64,000 bases of DNA from Ceratothoa steindachneri (GCA_963969495.1 OZ018330.1:66598907-66662906); one strand, 5' to 3'; numbered from the stretch's first letter, positions 45,880 through 56,440 are shown. Translations and numbers: made by a program. Notes: generated by a model not told the origin, from the sequence alone.

Positions 45880-46868
45880 TTGAAAAATTTTATTGGTCAA
45901 TTTCTGACCTCCATACAAATGAAATGCCCTTCTTCATCATTCCAAACCATCGACAGACCTACCAAAGACAATAATTCTTTCAAATGACCAAGGAGGAAGA
46001 GTGAGAATGGGATGAAGTGTTCGTTGCGATCACAGATGGACAAGAAATTCCGATGACAGATGAAGTGTTGTCGGATTTGTCCTCTGATCAAAAGTACCTT
46101 TTCCTCGTCCCCAATTGCATTTACAGCGGGAAAATTCATTTGCAGCTGAAAGATTTGAAGCCAGGACCCAATTCTCACTGGAGGTGGTTGAATTTAGCTT
46201 GTCGACTTGGCGCAACTTACTGCTCTAAACATATTTTTAAAGGTAAAGTTAAGAAGAACCTGTATCTCTCATCTTCTACGTCGTCACCAACTACATTTCT
46301 TGGTGGTTTGTGATCAAAACTCGACAACACATTTCTGACGCCGCAAATCACATTATTTTCTAAATGATATATGTTTCTTGCTTTTTTCTCAATCAACGCG
46401 AGACATAGCGTTCCCTTACATCAATTCATGGAACTCGCAGCCAAAATATCTGCTCGTCTCTCTCCTCTGCTACGATGATACAAATCTCTGTGCCTCCGTT
46501 GTTCGCAAGATTATGGAACTTCGGCAATGGAGCGATTTTGGTGAAAAGTCATCGAGAAAATTCGTTTTTCTTCCCTTCAACTTCACTGTGAACACAACAC
46601 CATTGCTTTATTCATCGATTGGGATTCAATCATGATTTCCCGATTTCCGAGTCTATCCTCACTTGCGATCTCACCCATCGCCGAACTTCAAGATTTGATT
46701 GTCAGCAAATTTGAATTGGCATCTTTCCCAACCCACACCCAATCAGTGGAGCGTCTGATTTGCGAATTAGCAAGTTCATACGGTAAAGTTTCTGGTCAAG
46801 ATGTATATTCGCACGAGAATGGCTTCCAGAATTTTTTTCAGAAAGTTGACACAAAAAAGATGAGTTAA
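45880..46868 (+). pseudogene. HTQxVER-type transposon protein, frameshifted
   Basis: Plus-strand pieces in order: SISDLHTNEMPF (45,900); RPTKDNNSFK and SENGMKC in a second frame; MTDEVLSDLSSDQKYLFLV, then GPNSHWRWLNLACRL (46,050-46,210) in a third; SWNSQPKYLLVSLLCYDDTN (46,400-46,500); and FPTHTQSVERLICELASSYG with VSGQDVYSHENGF (46,730-46,820). This is the order in a family of uncharacterised proteins common in arthropod and other invertebrate genomes: 'LP.NElPlRhl...ldG.T.GP..f.GpiGk', 'dLStDQKYL', 'GplsHSRWLttAnRi', 'fPcHTQaVERcvk.Vteas..V.G...RdGfI'. I recall the family from memory and cannot name a curated domain. A possible intron (GT at 46,242) might explain one shift; at least two others remain. 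Confidence 0.6.
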
Positions 46869-47296
46869 TTACAATCCTTCTATTTCTCATAGTGACGGCG
46901 ATGATAGGTATTTCTCATGTTTTTAGTCCTTTTTGCGTTCATTTGATTTGATGTTCCATCAAAAAAGATTTGTTCCTTGCTTGGAAATTTAGATCTATTA
47001 TCAAAACTTAATTTATTAATAAGATTATGTTGGAAAAAGGTAGGCATTCTCGGTTTTTAAGCCCTTATCCAATGAGTGGCTTTGAAATCAGGCACGTCAT
47101 CAACGATGACCAATCAGAATGCAGGATATTGGTTGGATTCTTAAGTATGGTAATGTATTACTAAGACTAGGTCTATGTTTGAATTGGCCGGACGTAAAGT
47201 ATTTTTGTTTACATTTTGCAATAAATTAAATATTGTTTAACCGAATTTTTTTTTACGACAACCTTTATCTTTAAAATATGCCGATTTCATTCCGCC

Positions 47297-47299
<3 letters not shown>

Positions 47300-47361
<62 letters not shown>
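47300..47361. repeat. (TA)n microsatellite
   Basis: About 31 TA units without interruption. Confidence 0.95.
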
Positions 47362-47364
<3 letters not shown>

Positions 47365-49000
47365 TGGTATACAATCGAGTTTGCATAGGCACGTTATGTT
47401 CACATTCGACGATCTGCGTGTTATCACTCTCGATTTGCTAATTTCAGGCAGTTGGAGTTGTGTGTTGCCTACATTGAGTAGAAGGGTGAGCTTAAGCCTC
47501 CTTCTTTCAGCAGAGCTGCTCGAAGGTAGAATTTGGGCCCTAGACCATCACTATATTTATGTATGTTGCTCTCTCCATTAGACAGTGGAAGAATATCATC
47601 TATAAGTTTTCACTTAGCTTCATATGGATAATTTTGGGATGCAAACCTCTCTGTTACACCTTATCAAACGCCTTATAATCTTTGCACGTGACAATGACTA
47701 TGTAACTCCCAATAAAAGGTACGATAAAGTGTTTGGTGCCTAACCACCGATTTACTCTCCTACAAGAGGTTTGTCTCCTGGATGGCTTATCTGAATGGAT
47801 GACAACTGTTCCGAAGGAGGAAGACACTAGATTTTTTGACCTGTAATGAATTACTAAATTAATTATGTTTATAGGAATGGTAGGGGGACTTCCTGATGAA
47901 TGATGGCCTTGAGAACTTTTCCATTCTCTCTATATCCCGTATTCTTAGTTGCTTAAACACCGCACTTCTTCGTACAAACGGATGAATGACTTCCACAACA
48001 TTTTTATAGAAGTTGACGGCACATCTACAAGATAGACCATTTAGACGACACAACTCAAGGAAAGTTGAACAACAACACTACTATAATTCTCCGTGAGAGT
48101 GATGGCTGCGTATGGGTTCGGCCGTCACCATCTGGCAACGAAGACAAGAAATTTATATCTAACTGCATCTTCGTCACCGCTGTTCCACGTGTCAGCTATA
48201 TTTCCGGAGTGTGGCTAGGATAGACGAAAGTATGTAGTTGTCACATTGCAAAATTGAATGAAATACGAGTAACCAAAAAAACCTCAATTATCAGCATTTT
48301 GGAGTTTTAGAAAATCTTATAATGGGTTCACGTTGAACAAGAAATAGCAAACGATGAAGGGGAACTTGAAGGATGTTTGCTCTAAAAAGAGCACTCTTCT
48401 CCAATCGTAAATACCCATGATGATCTATATATTATCATCTATATATCTCTCAACATAAAATATTAAACAGCTTAGTCATATTTTTCCCAATTATAGTCAC
48501 TCTACTAATCACTTCCTTATTTTTACCAGTAACACTGTGTTACGCGTTTGAGTAACACAATATTGTATAAGTGGTGTATTTTTATGTATCCTTTTTATTC
48601 TTTAGGTGTTATAGGCGTTTAAACCGTATTTATTATTTAATTCAGTACCACTGGTATAAGTCTTTATCTCTTTTCTTGTTCTATTTGTTTTATCTATTCT
48701 AGTTTATTTAGGTTATTGATTTTTGACCTTTTCTCTAATAGTTTTCACTAGGTTATGGTATTAATTAATTTCGGTATCCTGCATCGGTCTACAATTCGTG
48801 TAGTCGAAATAGGTGATAGGTTTCAGAATTGGTAGCTTGTCGTGATCGATTATGTCCAAGATTGTCGCATCTCATCCTTTTTTGTAGAATCTCCTCCGTT
48901 TCCGGTAGCCACCACACCAAGACGCGAAAGCTCGACGACCAGGCGCCCGTCCGTCGGTGAGGCCCAGACAAAGTCGCAAGTGCACTAAGCTAGGCCACTA
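47362..49000. other. Unassigned DNA
   Basis: No gene recognised. A minus-strand 64-codon frame (48053-47859) has no known motif. A short palindrome GTAACAC-T-GTGTTAC lies at 48531-48545. Confidence 0.35.
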
Positions 49001-49039
49001 TTACGTCTCCGCCTATTATTCAGAGACTCCACGATGTTT

Positions 49040-49460
49040 CTGAGCCCGCCTGCTTAAAACGCTTTCAAGTTACATATTTTCTCTATCTAACCCAGCAAGT
49101 TGTACAAAGGCCACTTGTTCCATGAGAGGATATCATTGCAATGTTGACAAGTAGAGAGCTGAAGGTGACCCATTTCTTGGAAGGGAGCCATATGGAAAAT
49201 GCAGTAGACCTTTTCGGGGTTGTAATGTTTTGTGATCTTCATAAGCACTCAGTTGTTCTTTATGGAATGTGAAACCGTACTTTACCATAAACTTCTTGAA
49301 TGGAGTGGATTATGTGAGTGAAATCGTGGATTACTCTTAAAAGAAATCACCGATGAACTTGTTTACCAAGAAGCGGGAAAGGTCGAACGAGTAATGAGAA
49401 AACAGTGGGGAAGGGGGCACCTTGACACCCACTCCTACAAGTTTATTACCTTCAATCGTA
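49040..49460 (-). pseudogene. Possible Penelope-like RT scrap
   Basis: Minus-strand frames show VIHDFTHIIHSIQEVYGKVR followed by a region resembling the 'f...iN.......i.FT.e....lpFLD' segment of Penelope reverse transcriptases. Upstream is a VPPSPLFSHY word that might echo 'GSPlSPl.A.i'. No catalytic YVDD box can be identified. Weak. Confidence 0.22.
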
Positions 49461-49539
49461 TCAAGTTTTGTTAGTTGGTGCGTGCCGGCTGGTATCATTA
49501 CCGTTTGAAGGCATTCGTACCCCTTCCGCAGAAGTGCTT

Positions 49540-50420
49540 GTCCTGTCCTGTCATCGCTTCAGCTATACAAATCGTTCATCTAGACGTGTAAAACAAGTAA
49601 AGTGTTCCAAAGCGTACAGAGTAATTCCCTCTCGTGTATGGCTGAGTAGTTCAATTAGAGCTAGGAGTACTCTGCTTTCTCGGAGCAATGTAACACGTAT
49701 CACCTTGAGAAGGAAATCCTTGCTGCTAAAGCTGCCGATCGTCTCTCTTTACGCGAAGCTAAATACTTGGTCCTGCTGCGTGCACCGCATCCTGAGATTT
49801 CTTATACTTCTGGCCCATCCAGTCTTACAACCACAATTGCTTTCACGACCATTCAGGTCCTTTCGGCGGGTTCTACCTCTTCAGGCACTCTACTGGTAGA
49901 GCTGGCTGCACCCAGCTATTATCAAACCAAGGCGCGACCACTCCACCTGCTTGATCGTTTTCCAATGGCCACACTGAATGCTGGATCCTAACTCTGGAAC
50001 GTTGAATCCAACTGGCATTGAACCGCATTCCTCGCTATGATGAAGCGCACACGTTTTAGAGTTCCTTGGTAAAGTTTAAGCTGCTGCAGTCATCCACTGC
50101 TCCACTCCTAAACGCACTTGGTCTTGTTTTTGACCTACACTTTACACGGGAGGCCCATATTCACACACTCAAGATCTTTTGTACACACTAGATGGGCGTT
50201 TTTGGCTACGTGAGATTCACGACTTGGGGTACTGATAGTGCAACTGCTTTACTTTTTTCCCTACCTTTTGTTCGTTCGAAGCTTGAATTCATAGTCTATT
50301 TTAAGCATTTGCAGCAGGGCATTTATTCCGGAATGTGGATTCATTCCATCACACCGGTCCCCCTATGGATACCATTGGCTTAAGCACGTCCCCTATTGCC
50401 GTAAATAGTGCTTTATGCCC
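49540..50420 (+). pseudogene. Gutted Jockey-like LINE (ORF1 tail joined to ORF2 tail)
   Basis: The first half reads EYSAFSEQCNTYHLEKEILA then AADRLSLREAKYLVLL and HPEISYTSGPSS. This is the segment after the zinc knuckles of Jockey-type ORF1 ('HSAFsr.CP.y..E.eIl.lKa...ls..eAr'). From about 50,100 the text changes to LGLVFDLHFTREAHIHTLK, then RFTTWGTDSATALLFSLPFV and RSKLEF, and later in a second frame SIHHTG and STSPIAVNSALCP. This is the C-terminal part of ORF2 ('lGl.fD..ltw..Hi..lk', 'WG.D...Ll.lYrslvrSKLdYG', 'D.iHh.glRl..GafrTSPv'). About 2.5 kb holding the endonuclease and catalytic RT are missing between them. Confidence 0.7.
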
Positions 50421-50550
50421 TTAGGTGCGGCTCCAGAGTTTCCGGAGCCACATTAATAACCTAGGTCAGTAATACCTTGAGCTCTGGCATGCTGGCAATT
50501 CACTCGTCTCGTTCTGTCTCAATTTTGCAGAATTTCATACTGGTTTTTCA

Positions 50551-50848
50551 GGCAATGAAATCTTATTTTTAGTCGCGTGCAACTCTATATCTCACTCTGT
50601 TGGACGCTTGGTGGGTCGGTCGGTCAGTCCGTTCGTTGGTCCCCGTTTTGCCTTTGTTTTTTTGCGAGGGAGATGGGGGAATAACTTTGTAACTATTTCT
50701 GGCAATGAAGTCTTATTTTCAGTGGTGTGCGACTCTATATCTCACTATGTTGATCGGAAGGTCGGTCGGCGGTCCGTCCGTTGGTCCCCGGTTTGCTTTT
50801 ATTTTAGGGGAGGGGATAACATTGCAACTATTTGGCCGATTCTAAAGA
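50551..50848. repeat. 150-bp tandem duplication
   Basis: GGCAATGAARTCTTATTTT recurs at 50551 and 50701, followed by ACTCTATATCTCACT, then GGTCGGTCGG and CCGTTCGTTGGTCCCCG-type words. Period 150 bp, two copies, about 85% alike by eye. Explains the apparent 95-codon frame at 50608-50895. Confidence 0.85.
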
Positions 50849-51199
50849 AATTTGAAATTATTATTTTGCTTTACATTCTCTTTCGAATGAAATAATTACC
50901 AAGGTCTTCCCAAGGATAGTCTTGGAATTATTGCAAGCTATCAAGGTCGTAAGGTCATAAATCAGAATAAGTCAGAGCACGCGACTTTCGTCAGCAGACC
51001 TTGTTAGATTTGAACTGAGATCACCCTTAGATGGAGAGCGAAAAGACCAGTTTCTAGGGATTTCCTCAGCTTTCTATCCTCGGCAAAATTATCTTCATTG
51101 TATCGTGTCCGAACTTTATTACTGATTGAACTATGGCCCATTTCCATTGATGTTTGAGTTCTTCCATGATGTCTTCCCTTTCTTGTGGTTCAGTTGCTG

Positions 51200-51202
<3 letters not shown>

Positions 51203-51256
<54 letters not shown>
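51203..51256. repeat. (AT)n microsatellite
   Basis: About 27 AT units. Confidence 0.95.
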
Positions 51257-51258
<2 letters not shown>

Positions 51259-51488
51259 AAAGAAGTACAGTAACGACATGTAAATTCAGGAAAGAAACCA
51301 CAGTGTTATAATCAATTTATTTGCAAACCAGGTTCCAACGGACAGCCCCGTCATCTTCAATCGCTGCTCAACTTAGGGGCACAAAAATTTACAAGTTGGA
51401 ATGTAATTAGGGAAGGCGGTATAGCTGAGCACCAGAATGTTTCTCTTCTGCTTATATTTATAGATAGGAAGAATAATAGAAACGAAGA

Positions 51489-51561
51489 GTGGTACGAGGA
51501 TCTTTAGTACTGACGTTTCGCTCCTCATGAGCGAAACGACTGATAAAGAACAAAGTACCAC
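51489..51561. repeat. 73-bp imperfect hairpin with perfect 10-bp core
   Basis: CGTTTCGCTC (51514-51523) and GAGCGAAACG (51529-51538) pair perfectly around CTCAT. The outer ends GTGGTAC (51489) and GTACCAC (51561) also pair, with looser pairing between. It lies between two AT tracts in a 350-bp unit. GAAAC and ATGAG words recall hammerhead ribozyme cores, but the full CUGAUGA box is not present. Confidence 0.75.
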
Positions 51562-51608
51562 TCCTGTTTTCTCTTATCATCCCTTTCCATTTTTTGTCAT
51601 AGACTCAC

Positions 51609-51611
<3 letters not shown>

Positions 51612-51650
<39 letters not shown>
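51612..51650. repeat. (AT)n microsatellite
   Basis: About 19 AT units. Confidence 0.95.
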
Positions 51651-51652
<2 letters not shown>

Positions 51653-51899
51653 ATGGATGGCGGGTTTTTAGCCTATTTTCGAATCTCTCTGATGGTTAGT
51701 GTGGTAATGGTACCAATGGGTGATAGAATATTTGTGTTAAACCCGTTCTGCTTTACGACCATACTTTTAACCTGCGCATTGAGCTTGAAAATAGAAAAAT
51801 TGCATCAAAAATAGACAATATATTAGTAATTCCCCAAATATTTTTTCGGGACAAATTTCTTGCAGGTAGTAGTACTCAATATACCCAATACAGGTACCA

Positions 51900-52941
51900 G
51901 AACCTGAGATGAAGATTACAGGAGAGCAGACTAAAATAGTTACAAACCAAAACTCAGTACCTTTATCCTAAACGATCACACAGACACAAACCTATAGGAA
52001 ATCGACGAAGAAACCCAAGATTAACAAAAGAAATCAACGCAGCGTACCACTAAAACATCCTGAGTTGGAGATCCGTAATCTTCCTCACCCTCAGTGGACG
52101 GAAAAATGAAGAGAAAAAATCGGCAGTTAATCGGAGTCTAGTATCAACTAAAGTTCCTTGGGTAAACATGAGACAGATACGATGCATTCAGAAGAAGAAA
52201 GGAAGAACTGAGGCAACTTATAGAGGACAAGCGAGGCCTATATGTGATAGCCGAACATAAAAAAATTTAGAAAGAAGATTATAAGAAAAACTTGGGATGA
52301 ATAAACAGAATTAGAGGGAGACCCCCGAGTAAGAAGAAAACTAATATAAAAGAACGAGGAGAAAACATCTAAGAACACAGGACCAGAGAAGAACCATTTC
52401 GCGTTCACTGGAAGGCCGAGTTCTCTCTCCCACAGAGGAGAACAAAGACTTCATTGCTGAGAGAAAGGAAATGGTACATATTTTCTCTTATGGAAACATC
52501 GCCAAGATAAGCCCAGCACTATCAGTAGCGCAAAAACTGGGACGATATTTTCGGTAGATGGTCCTATATAACAACAAAGGAAATCAAAGACTTATTAAAA
52601 TCATTCAAGCTAAAGGTGTCATGCTCTAAAGGAATAACCAGAATTAATGTTACCAAGGCACCAGACATCTTAGAAAAAATAAAGAATATCTAGTTATAAC
52701 GTTTGCTTAAACAGCGGTTACTTTTTAGATGGGAATAAACTAGCGAAAAATGAAATTTGCTTTATGCCAGGAAAACCAACATGTCATCCCAACAGTTACA
52801 GGCATATATATATATCGATATTTATATCATGGACAAAGTTCTAAAAAAATTTTGCAATCGAAGATTGAAAGAAGATCTGAAAGAAAATAACTTTTTTATT
52901 GATTACTTGTTCGGATTCAGAAGAGAGAGTGACACAACAAT
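51900..52941 (+). pseudogene. R1/Jockey-like LINE ORF2 fragment
   Basis: Plus-strand frames give RKEELRQLIEDKRGLY near 52,200 (linker), EIKDLLKSFKLKVSCSKGIT and PDILEKIKNI near 52,580-52,690 (RT entry: 'ei..al..lk..KapG.DGit...l'), then KTNMSSQQLQAY and MDKVLKKFCNRRLKEDLKEN, NFFIDYLFGFRRESDTTI ('GK..eki...RL...l.....l...QfGFR.g.sTt.Ai'). The reading is cut at 52,941 by a solo LTR. I could not recognise the continuation after 53,748. Many stops; dead before or after the LTR insertion. Confidence 0.65.
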
Positions 52942-53752
52942 TGTTATGTATAGTAATAGTTAAAAAGATTCATTATGTAAATTTATGTAAGTGTAATGTA
53001 TATATTAATGTAATTGTGTATATATTTGTAATGTTTAATATGTTTATTTGTAATGTATATGTAATATCAAAACAACAATCTCCAACTCCTTCAGTGATTA
53101 CCCATAATACAACCAACTAACCTCCTCCCATACAACCAACTAACCTCCTCTCACACAACCAACTAACTTGCTACCAATACTTATTTAAGTTTAAAGTTCC
53201 CCAATTTTAGGCAGTTCACTTCCAACCACTTAAGGCGTTCCTACTGGAATTGATTTGCTCTAGATTTTGTGTAACTATTCAATTAATTTGCTCTATTGTT
53301 TGTCTGATTATTCAGTGCACTACTACTGCAACGTAAGTCTCTTATAGTTGTCAATTTTGGCACCTATGTACCTTAGACCTCTCTCTCAACGTGTGATAAG
53401 TACTATTAAGATTTTTTTATTTGTACGTATTGTATAAACTGTATATTTGTAAATATAATATTCATGTTTCTCCAAACGTCATATATTTATTTATAACTTT
53501 AATATATTAATTTTCTATATTTTCTTTTGCCTTTACCAATACTAGGCTATGCTATATATAATTTCAACTCTGATTTAAGCAATTAATGTAACTTATCGTT
53601 GTTACTTAACTGTTTGTACACATTTGGGGTTTCTAAAGACTAGCATAGAGTCCATCTTAGCCTATAATTGGTGTTCTGTAACCTCGTGTTCATAACGAGG
53701 TTCTTATTATTTTCTTTAGTGTTGTGGGACTTAACCCTATCCGTAACACAAT
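52938..53752. repeat. 4-bp target duplication of the solo LTR
   Basis: CAAT at 52938-52941 and at 53749-53752 directly flanks the TG...CA ends of the LTR. Four to five bp is usual for Gypsy and BEL/Pao elements. Confidence 0.7.
52942..53748. mobile_element. Solo LTR, 807 bp
   Basis: Begins TGTTATG and ends CCGTAACA, giving the inverted TGTTA/TAACA termini of an LTR, and is flanked by CAAT on both sides. The interior is non-coding and AT-rich, with a short direct repeat of ACAACCAACTAACCTCCT (53110-53160) and a TATTTAAG word near 53,182. No primer-binding site or gag-pol lies next to it, so it is what recombination between two LTRs leaves. It interrupts a LINE frame. Family (Gypsy or BEL/Pao) cannot be told. 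Confidence 0.75.
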
Positions 53753-54070
53753 ATTGACAAGCAAAGAATATAGAACACTGGAAATTCTGAAAATATAAGA
53801 TAATGGATAGATCGGAAACAGAATGTGTAATTGATTACACATTCTGAAGGACCGATCCAAGCATTATATTCATCTTTTGGATCGCGAATTTAAATTGAAG
53901 AAAACAATATTCAGATATTTAACTAAACAGTTAAAGCCACCAACCCAACAGGAGAGATAAATGACGGAGTGGTTTCAGCAATAAAAAGAGGCCTCAAATT
54001 TTAAAGAAATACCAAATGTCGACGAAGTATATATAGCGTTAGAACTAGAATAAACATCGCTATTGGTAAC
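53753..54070. other. Unassigned spacer
   Basis: Expected continuation of the interrupted LINE, but no RT motif was recognised. Contains GTGTAATTGATTACAC (53824-53839), a near-perfect small palindrome. Confidence 0.3.
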
Positions 54071-55538
54071 AAACGCGTCTACAATTTCTTACTTGAGGTG
54101 AAATTGAATATACTCTCGTAGAGAAGATCTTGCCGTTTAAAACCGTTCGGCTTTTTCATGCAGACGAGTGGTGAGGGTCTGTGGTTACGAGTTTGACCCT
54201 CCATGCCGGGGCCGGAAGTCTTTGCGGTTACCGTCCCGTGTCTCCACTGAGAGAACACGGGGGAGTGACGATTCCCTACATTATGATACGTCTGCAAAAG
54301 AACTTATTTTGGGGGAAAAAATATTTGCTGCTTATAGAATGGAAGTATTACTTTGGCAACAATATTATGATGAGTAAGTAAAGGAAGTGATTTTATTTGC
54401 GAAATTAATATGTTCCCTATAAAAATGAGGTGATTTTCTTTGTCCACAATAAAATAATGAGTAAGAAAAGGTAATGATTTTTGTCCATAATACTATAATG
54501 CGTATAGAAATAAACTAATAAAGTGACATTTTGGCGAAAAATTATCTATCATGAAGATAAAAAGGATGAGATTTACTTTGTCGACAAATATAGGATGTAT
54601 ATGGCCTAAAATGATTTTATTTACGAAATTATTATGTTGCATATAGAAATGTAGTGATTTTCTTTGGCCACAATATTATAATGAGTACGGAGAGGTAATG
54701 AGTTTTTATTGATACTACAATAATGCGTATAGAAATAAACTAATAAAGTGACTTTTTCACGAAAATATTATCTTTCATAAGTCTAAAAAGGGGGAGATTT
54801 TCCTTGTCGACAAATATATGATGCGTATGCACAAAGAATGATTTTCCTTGGCGACACTACATATTATGATGCATAACGAAAGGAGTGATTTTCTTTTGTG
54901 AAAATTTTATGATGTGTATATAAATGAAATGATTTACATTATTGCCAGTATTATGATGAGTATAGAGAGGCCGTTATTTTTTTCTTGTGAAAATATTAGG
55001 ATGCCTACGCATCATATATTTGTCGACAAGGAAAATCTTATCCTTTTTAGACTCATGATAGATAATATTTTCGGCTAAAAGTCACTTTATTAGTTTATTT
55101 CTATACGCATTATTGTATTATCGACAAAAAATCATTACCTTTTCTTACTCATTATTTTATTATGGCCAAAGAAAATCACTTCATTTCTATTGGGAACATA
55201 TTAATTTTGCAAATAAAATCACTTCCTTTACTTACTCATCATAATATTGTTGCCAAAGTAACACTTCCATTCTATAAGCAGTAAATATTTTTCCTCCCCA
55301 AATAAGTTCTTTTGCAGACGTATCATAATGTAGGGGAATCGTCACTCCCCCGTGCTCTCTTAGTGGAGACAAAGGACGGTAACCGCAAAGACATTTGGCC
55401 CCGGCATGGAAGGTCAGACTCGTAACCCCAGACCCTCGCCACTTGTCTGCATGAAAAGCCGAACGGTTTTAAACGGCAAGATCTCCCCTACGAGAGTATA
55501 TTCAATTTCACCTTAAATAATAAAATGAAGACGCGTTT
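54071..55538. repeat. 1.47-kb fold-back (inverted repeat)
   Basis: Left arm 54071 to about 54,592 and right arm about 55,017-55,538 are reverse complements, roughly nine bases in ten, with ACGCGT at both outer ends. The outer 270 bp of each arm (54085-54335, 55275-55525) is unique sequence containing CTTGCCGTTTAAAACCGTTC and CTTTGCGGTTACCGTCC. The inner parts consist of the 44-bp satellite, in opposite orientations. The spacer (54,593-55,016) is more satellite in the left-arm orientation, with the flip near 54,990. Confidence 0.9.
54403..54830 (-). repeat. Duplicated block of about 225 bp (five satellite units)
   Basis: The segment beginning AAATTAATATGTTCCC (54402) recurs from 54626 as AAATTATTATGTTGC. 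Both run on through TGCGTATAGAAATAAACTAA, TAAAGTGAC and GTCGACAAATAT. Period about 225 bp, equal to five 44-45-bp satellite units: a higher-order repeat. Confidence 0.7.
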
Positions 55539-55693
55539 CCCTCAAGCTCTAAGGCCAGCTGGAGCAGAGTTGAGACTTGATAAAAAAACGTTGGAAAAAC
55601 AACCCTCCTGCCGCCCATCCACAAGCCCTCCTCCTCCTACCGCTACCCCAGTGCAGTGAAGAGGTATGAATAAGAAACACTCGGGAAAAATGG

Positions 55694-55826
55694 TGTAGAA
55701 TACGTGAGTCTCCAGGCTACGAAGTCCCCGGTTTGAGGACTGGCTACCAAGACTGGACAGGTAGAATACGTGAGTCGCCAGACTACGAAGTTCCCTGCAA
55801 GAGAGGCAGGGCTACCAAGGGGGCTA
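55694..55826. repeat. 67-bp tandem repeat, two copies
   Basis: GTAGAATACGTGAGTC begins at 55694 and 55761, each followed by CCAG.CTACGAAGT and GGCTACCAAG. Confidence 0.8.
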
Positions 55827-56440
55827 AGAAGCAGCTCATCCTCGAGCTAGTCCCTGGCTATCAAACCAAACATTAAGTTAACTTGTTCAAGTTCAACTTA
55901 CTCTCGTCAGAGAGACTCCTCATATTCTGGTGCATCCTAGAGCCCAGAAATATTCCTTGCACTTGAATAATTACGAAAAGAAGAGGAAAAAGACTCCCTC
56001 TCGAGCCCGTTAGCCGGTGGCCACACCAAACTCATAAGTTAACTTGGTTGAGGAACGAAGTTCAACTTATTCTCGTCAGAGAACCCCCCTCCCTTCCTTT
56101 ATTCTGGAGTATCCCAAAATAGCGAGATAGGCCTTGCCATTGGGGAAGACTGAAACTAAGAAGAAGCTCATCCTCGAGCTAGTTCCTGGTTAAAACACCG
56201 ACCTTTAAGTTTACTTGTTCAAGTTCAACTTATTCTCATCAGAGAAACCCCCCTCCTCTATCCTCACCCCTGAAGAAGTTCCCCCCCCCAGTACCCTCCT
56301 CTCCCATGAGGAATTACGTAACTAACAAAGGAGCAAAAAGCTCCTCCTCAAGCCCGTTACCCGGTGGTCACACCGAACTCTAACTTAACTTTGTTTAAGA
56401 ACAAGTTCGACTTACTTTCGCCAGAGAGTAAGTCAAACCC
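55825..56440. repeat. Higher-order tandem repeat, alternating A and B monomers
   Basis: Four monomers of 150-180 bp. A types (55825, 56158) start AAGAAGCAGCTCATCCTCGA and include GAGCTAGTYCCTGG. B types (55978, 56331) have TCTCGAGCCCGTTAGCCGGT and GGTCACACC. All four share AAGTTAACTTGTTCAAGTTC-like sequence, then ACTTATTCTCGTCAGAGA. A-to-A distance is about 333 bp and B-to-B about 353 bp. The 56357-56590 frames on both strands fall in the last monomer and are not genes. Confidence 0.8.

Noticed and set aside
48531..48560. GTAACAC palindrome and GTAACACAATATTG shared with the solo LTR junction as a second LTR end
   Set aside because: Only 14 bases agree and they span the LTR-host junction, not the LTR alone; no further similarity.
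51489..51561. Annotating a hammerhead ribozyme outright
   Set aside because: The CUGAUGA box is not intact and stem III cannot be drawn convincingly; kept only as a finding.
54168..54381. Two overlapping frames in the fold-back cap
   Set aside because: Both lie inside the inverted repeat, and their counterparts in the right arm are not preserved as protein.
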